A stretch of DNA of 34,143 nucleotides, from contig JAODMR010000085.1 of assembly GCA_025465475.1 (NCBI GenBank), positions 1 to 34,143 of the forward strand, in the 5' to 3' direction. The DNA comes from Micrococcaceae bacterium. Its GTDB lineage: Bacteria; Actinomycetota; Actinomycetes; Actinomycetales; Micrococcaceae. This document shows, in pieces, positions 32,601 through 34,143 of this stretch; the first letter of the stretch is position 1; each line of letters opens with the position of its first letter. A program made the position numbers and the translations under genes. The notes beneath the pieces are model-generated. The model was not told the origin of the DNA and did not search any database. It was given only the letters and a program-made list of their open reading frames with translations.

Positions 32601-33667
32601 CCATTTCCTTCCTGCAGGAAGTCAACGCAACCGCGTACAAGCGCTATCCCGGGGTCATCACGATCGCCGAGGAATCCACCGCGTTCCCGGGCGTCACGGC
32701 GCCCACCAGCGGCGGCGGCCTGGGCTTCGGCCTGAAGTGGAACATGGGCTGGATGCACGACTCCCTGAACTACATCAGCGAGGACCCCTTCAACCGCAAG
32801 TGGCACCACGGCGGCCTGACGTTCTCCCTGGTGTACGCGTTCACCGAGAACTTCCTGCTGCCCATCAGCCATGACGAAGTGGTGCACGGCAAGGGATCCC
32901 TGCTGCGTAAGATGCCGGGCGATCGTTGGCAGCAGCTGGCCAACCTGCGCGCGTTCCTGGCCTACCAGTGGGCGCACCCCGGCAAGCAGCTGATCTTCAT
33001 GGGAACCGAGTACGGGCAGGAGTCCGAGTGGAGCGAGCAGTACGGGCTTGACTGGTGGCTGGCCGAGAACCCGCCGCACCGCGGGGTGCAGCTGCTGGTC
33101 CGCACTCTGAACGAGCTGTACGCCAACACTCCAGCGCTCTACTCGCAGGACAACAGCCCGGATGGGTTCGAGTGGATCAACGCCAACGACGGCGACCACA
33201 ACGTGCTCTCCTTCATCCGGTGGGACCGGGACCGGCAGCCGCTGGTCTGCGTGGTCAACTTTGCCGGCAGCCCGCACCAGAACTACCGGGTGGGCGTGCC
33301 GTTTGCCGGCACTTGGACCGAGGTGCTCAACACCGACGCCGAAGAGTTCGGTGGGTCCGGCACCAGTAACGGCGGTTCCGTCGTGAGTGAGCGTCGCGAG
33401 TCGGACGGCCGTCCGCACTCCCTGTCGCTGACCGTCCCGCCGCTCGGTGCTGTTTACCTCACCCTGGCTGACGGCGCCCCACTGGCTGGCGAGGTTGAGG
33501 AAGTAGTCGTTGGGGAAGTCGATGGCGGTGCTGGAGGTGCGGGAGTTGCTGCCCGGGAGCTCGACGGCGGCGCTGATGCTGCAGCCGCAGGCGAGACTAG
33601 TGCCGACGCCGCCGGCGACGTCGATGCCTCCGACCCGGCTGCCTCCGACACGTCCGCAGTGGAGTAA
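29693..33667 (+). CDS. Maltokinase-GlgB branching enzyme fusion
   Basis: A single 1324-codon frame joining two enzymes. Residues 1 to about 470 are maltokinase (Mak/Pep2), with the N-lobe Lys in [10 protein letters not shown], catalytic HGDLHLGQ (His325, Asp327) and LLDFEGEP; it makes maltose-1-phosphate from maltose and ATP. A Gly/Ser/Thr-rich linker follows. Then comes GlgB, with two N-terminal beta-domains (the second, CBM48, about 675-760) and a GH13_9 barrel with VPAHFPKD, nucleophile Asp940 ([16 protein letters not shown]), acid/base Glu993 ([11 protein letters not shown]) and [13 protein letters not shown]. GlgB introduces alpha-1,6 branches. The last 60 residues are an Ala/Gly/Asp/Glu-rich acidic tail. 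An in-frame ATG at 31115 at the junction could be a relic glgB start. Overlaps treS (TGATG). Confidence 0.92.
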   Translation: MTDVLPSHLADLLEAWLPQQRWYPSKGSQVTLGRAGGLQLQDATGTADLEVHFVSVESGDRLEILQVPLSLRREPDPTAERTLLGTTTLPDGGERWVYDGTHDPVFIAAWLDFLQGGSTAGPHTSAASSPAFRASRTPGTVPASKVLSGEQSNSSVIVQNGNLPVIIKFFRVLGAGKNPDIEVGAALSDAGCTDVPAIHGWATGRWTRHGQQVEGNLCVMHEFIAGGQDVWSLATAAAAAGSDFTAQARALGAATANVHASLLSSMGGHQPTAEEREGFIEAIVGRLEWAWTAAGETVGPYREQLGAVIHQLRQVRELPPLQRIHGDLHLGQIIHAGTGSAERWLLLDFEGEPLRPVAERNRPDLPLRDVVGMLRSFDYAAASALAASGQDDDGAAERRQQAAAWAAATSEAFVAGYQSTLHAAVDPASPLFVALWLDKALYEVVYELRNRPTWVDVPARAVRQALNAKESGGLMANPNPGSTNGTPSTDGTGSDGVGSGEAGSVGASTGEAQGATLITGDELAAGAAEAAPSGTPIPVDTSVLAQLSEGTFYAPHSILGAHLDDSGNVTIRAVRHLAKRVSLVTASGKTPMTHEYGGIWTVVVAPEHAGHTPDYRIEAEYLDGHTVTGDDPYRYLPTLGEVDLHLIGEGRHETLWTALGAHVQRYSSAMGEVTGVSFAVWAPNAQAVQIIGDFNSWEGRGHAMRSLGSSGVWEIFVPDVHPGACYKFKIRTRHGNWIEKADPMAYGTEVPPLTASRVVESSYRFTDDEWMTKRAATDPHNAPMSVYEVHLGSWRLGLGYKELAKELTEYVKWMGFTHVEFMPVAEHPFGGSWGYQVTSYFAPTSRFGHPDEFRHLVDELHRAGIGVLMDWVPAHFPKDSWALAQFDGGPLYEHSDPRLGEHPDWGTLIFDFGRSEVRNFLVANALYWLEEFHIDGLRVDAVASMLYLDYSRQAGQWLPNRYGGRENLEAISFLQEVNATAYKRYPGVITIAEESTAFPGVTAPTSGGGLGFGLKWNMGWMHDSLNYISEDPFNRKWHHGGLTFSLVYAFTENFLLPISHDEVVHGKGSLLRKMPGDRWQQLANLRAFLAYQWAHPGKQLIFMGTEYGQESEWSEQYGLDWWLAENPPHRGVQLLVRTLNELYANTPALYSQDNSPDGFEWINANDGDHNVLSFIRWDRDRQPLVCVVNFAGSPHQNYRVGVPFAGTWTEVLNTDAEEFGGSGTSNGGSVVSERRESDGRPHSLSLTVPPLGAVYLTLADGAPLAGEVEEVVVGEVDGGAGGAGVAARELDGGADAAAAGETSADAAGDVDASDPAASDTSAVE

Positions 33668-33721
33668 GTACCTGCGCGTTTAGTACCTGCACCACCGCTA
33701 GGCGCATTACGTGAACCACCC

Positions 33722-33755
33722 GAAGGGCCCCTCGGCTGATGCCGCGGGGCCCTTC
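33722..33755 (+). terminator. Terminator of the glgE operon
   Basis: GAAGGGCCCC (33722-33731) pairs with GGGGCCCTTC (33746-33755), and CGGC with GCCG inside after one mismatch, with a TGAT loop. The tail is only weakly T-rich. Confidence 0.75.
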
Positions 33756-34001
33756 CCGTCTGTAGCTTTTACCCGCGCGAACGCGGCTTGTGCCAGCTGC
33801 TTGGGCTCCAGGAAAGTCGGCCCCGGAGGACCTCGCCGCTGCGTGGTTTGGTGTTCCGGCCAGCCGGTGCTATCGTTAATTCCCGCGCCGGTTGAACAAA
33901 TCGGTCGCGAAAGATCCGCCCCCGGGTCAGCGATGAGCTACAAGCTCGACGCCCGGATCCTCGTCCGACAGCTGTTGGAAGGATTCGCCAGGGAGGCAGA
34001 A
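33756..34001. other. rRNA upstream region without a gene
   Basis: I see no gene here. A candidate distal promoter, TTGGTG (33848-33853), 17 nt, TATCGT (33871-33876), lies within it. The rest is presumably upstream control sequence of the rRNA operon. Confidence 0.45.
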
Positions 34002-34030
34002 TTGACCGGTACGGTCGGTTCTGGTAGGGT
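34002..34030 (+). promoter_or_regulatory. rRNA operon promoter
   Basis: TTGACC (34002-34007), 17-nt spacer, TAGGGT (34025-34030): the strongest sigma70-type promoter in the window. The start would be about 34037. It drives the leader below and, beyond the edge, presumably the 16S-23S-5S operon. As an rRNA promoter it is an expected CarD target. Confidence 0.8.
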
Positions 34031-34090
34031 TGGAAAGTTGCTCCGGAGCGATGTGGCCTGTTGGTTGGGTTGTTGGTGCCGGGTGTGTCT

Positions 34091-34143
34091 GTTGTTTGAG
34101 AACTCAATAGTGTGCCAAGTTTTTTTGATGCCGATTGTTTTTT
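34091..34143 (+). promoter_or_regulatory. rRNA operon leader / antitermination element
   Basis: GTTTGAGAACTCAATAGTGT followed by GCCAAGTTTTTTTGATGCC is the conserved leader found upstream of 16S rRNA in mycobacteria and Arthrobacter, containing a TTGAG/CTCAA dyad (34096-34107) and the boxA-type antitermination region. The window ends before the 16S gene, so that gene is inferred, not seen. Confidence 0.75.

Overview
The window is GC-rich actinobacterial chromosome, most likely from the Micrococcaceae (an Arthrobacter-like organism). The evidence for this is the gene order tmk-holB-TAP-type hydrolase-tRNA-Thr, gpm / phoU / senX3-regX3 / lpqE-like / carD-ispD-ispF-cysS-rlmB (close to the mycobacterial order), a complete GlgE alpha-glucan pathway, and an actinobacterial rRNA-operon leader at the right edge. 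I see no phage, plasmid, insertion sequence or CRISPR array. Nearly all of it is core chromosome, and I found no clearly new multi-gene system.

Layout. 1-3.1 kb: an APC amino-acid permease and a two-HKD phospholipase D-like protein. 3.1-5.2 kb: a sparse accessory stretch with small unrecognised genes, two perfect inverted repeats and a possible decayed small gene. 5.2-8.9 kb (minus strand): tmk, holB, a secreted alpha/beta-hydrolase lipoprotein and tRNA-Thr(CGT). 8.9-12.3 kb: a PLP-dependent trans-sulfuration-type enzyme, a DUF2516 membrane protein, a methyltransferase-like protein and phosphoglycerate mutase. 12.3-15.9 kb: the phosphate-sensing module, with phoU divergent from senX3-regX3 across a four-unit PHO box, then an LpqE-like lipoprotein. 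16.1-20.7 kb: carD, ispD, ispF, cysS, rlmB. 20.7-33.7 kb: glycogen metabolism, with glgX, a repeat-filled convergent gap, glgP, and a divergent glgE-treS-mak/glgB operon. 33.8-34.1 kb: promoters and leader of an rRNA operon whose 16S gene should start just outside the window.

How the genes work together. TreS turns trehalose into maltose, the maltokinase half of the fused Mak-GlgB makes maltose-1-phosphate, GlgE polymerises it, and the GlgB half branches the glucan. GlgP and GlgX, encoded alongside, degrade and debranch it. PhoU, SenX3 and RegX3 form the phosphate-response module. CarD acts on RNA polymerase at promoters such as the rRNA promoters at the window's end.

The most striking signals are regulatory. 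About a dozen genes have a TANNNT -10 hexamer exactly 6-7 nt before the start codon, which predicts leaderless mRNAs. The divergent tmk and PLP-enzyme genes carry near-identical 27-nt start regions (promoter plus first five codons) as an inverted repeat. The mak-glgB fusion keeps an apparent relic start codon at the junction.
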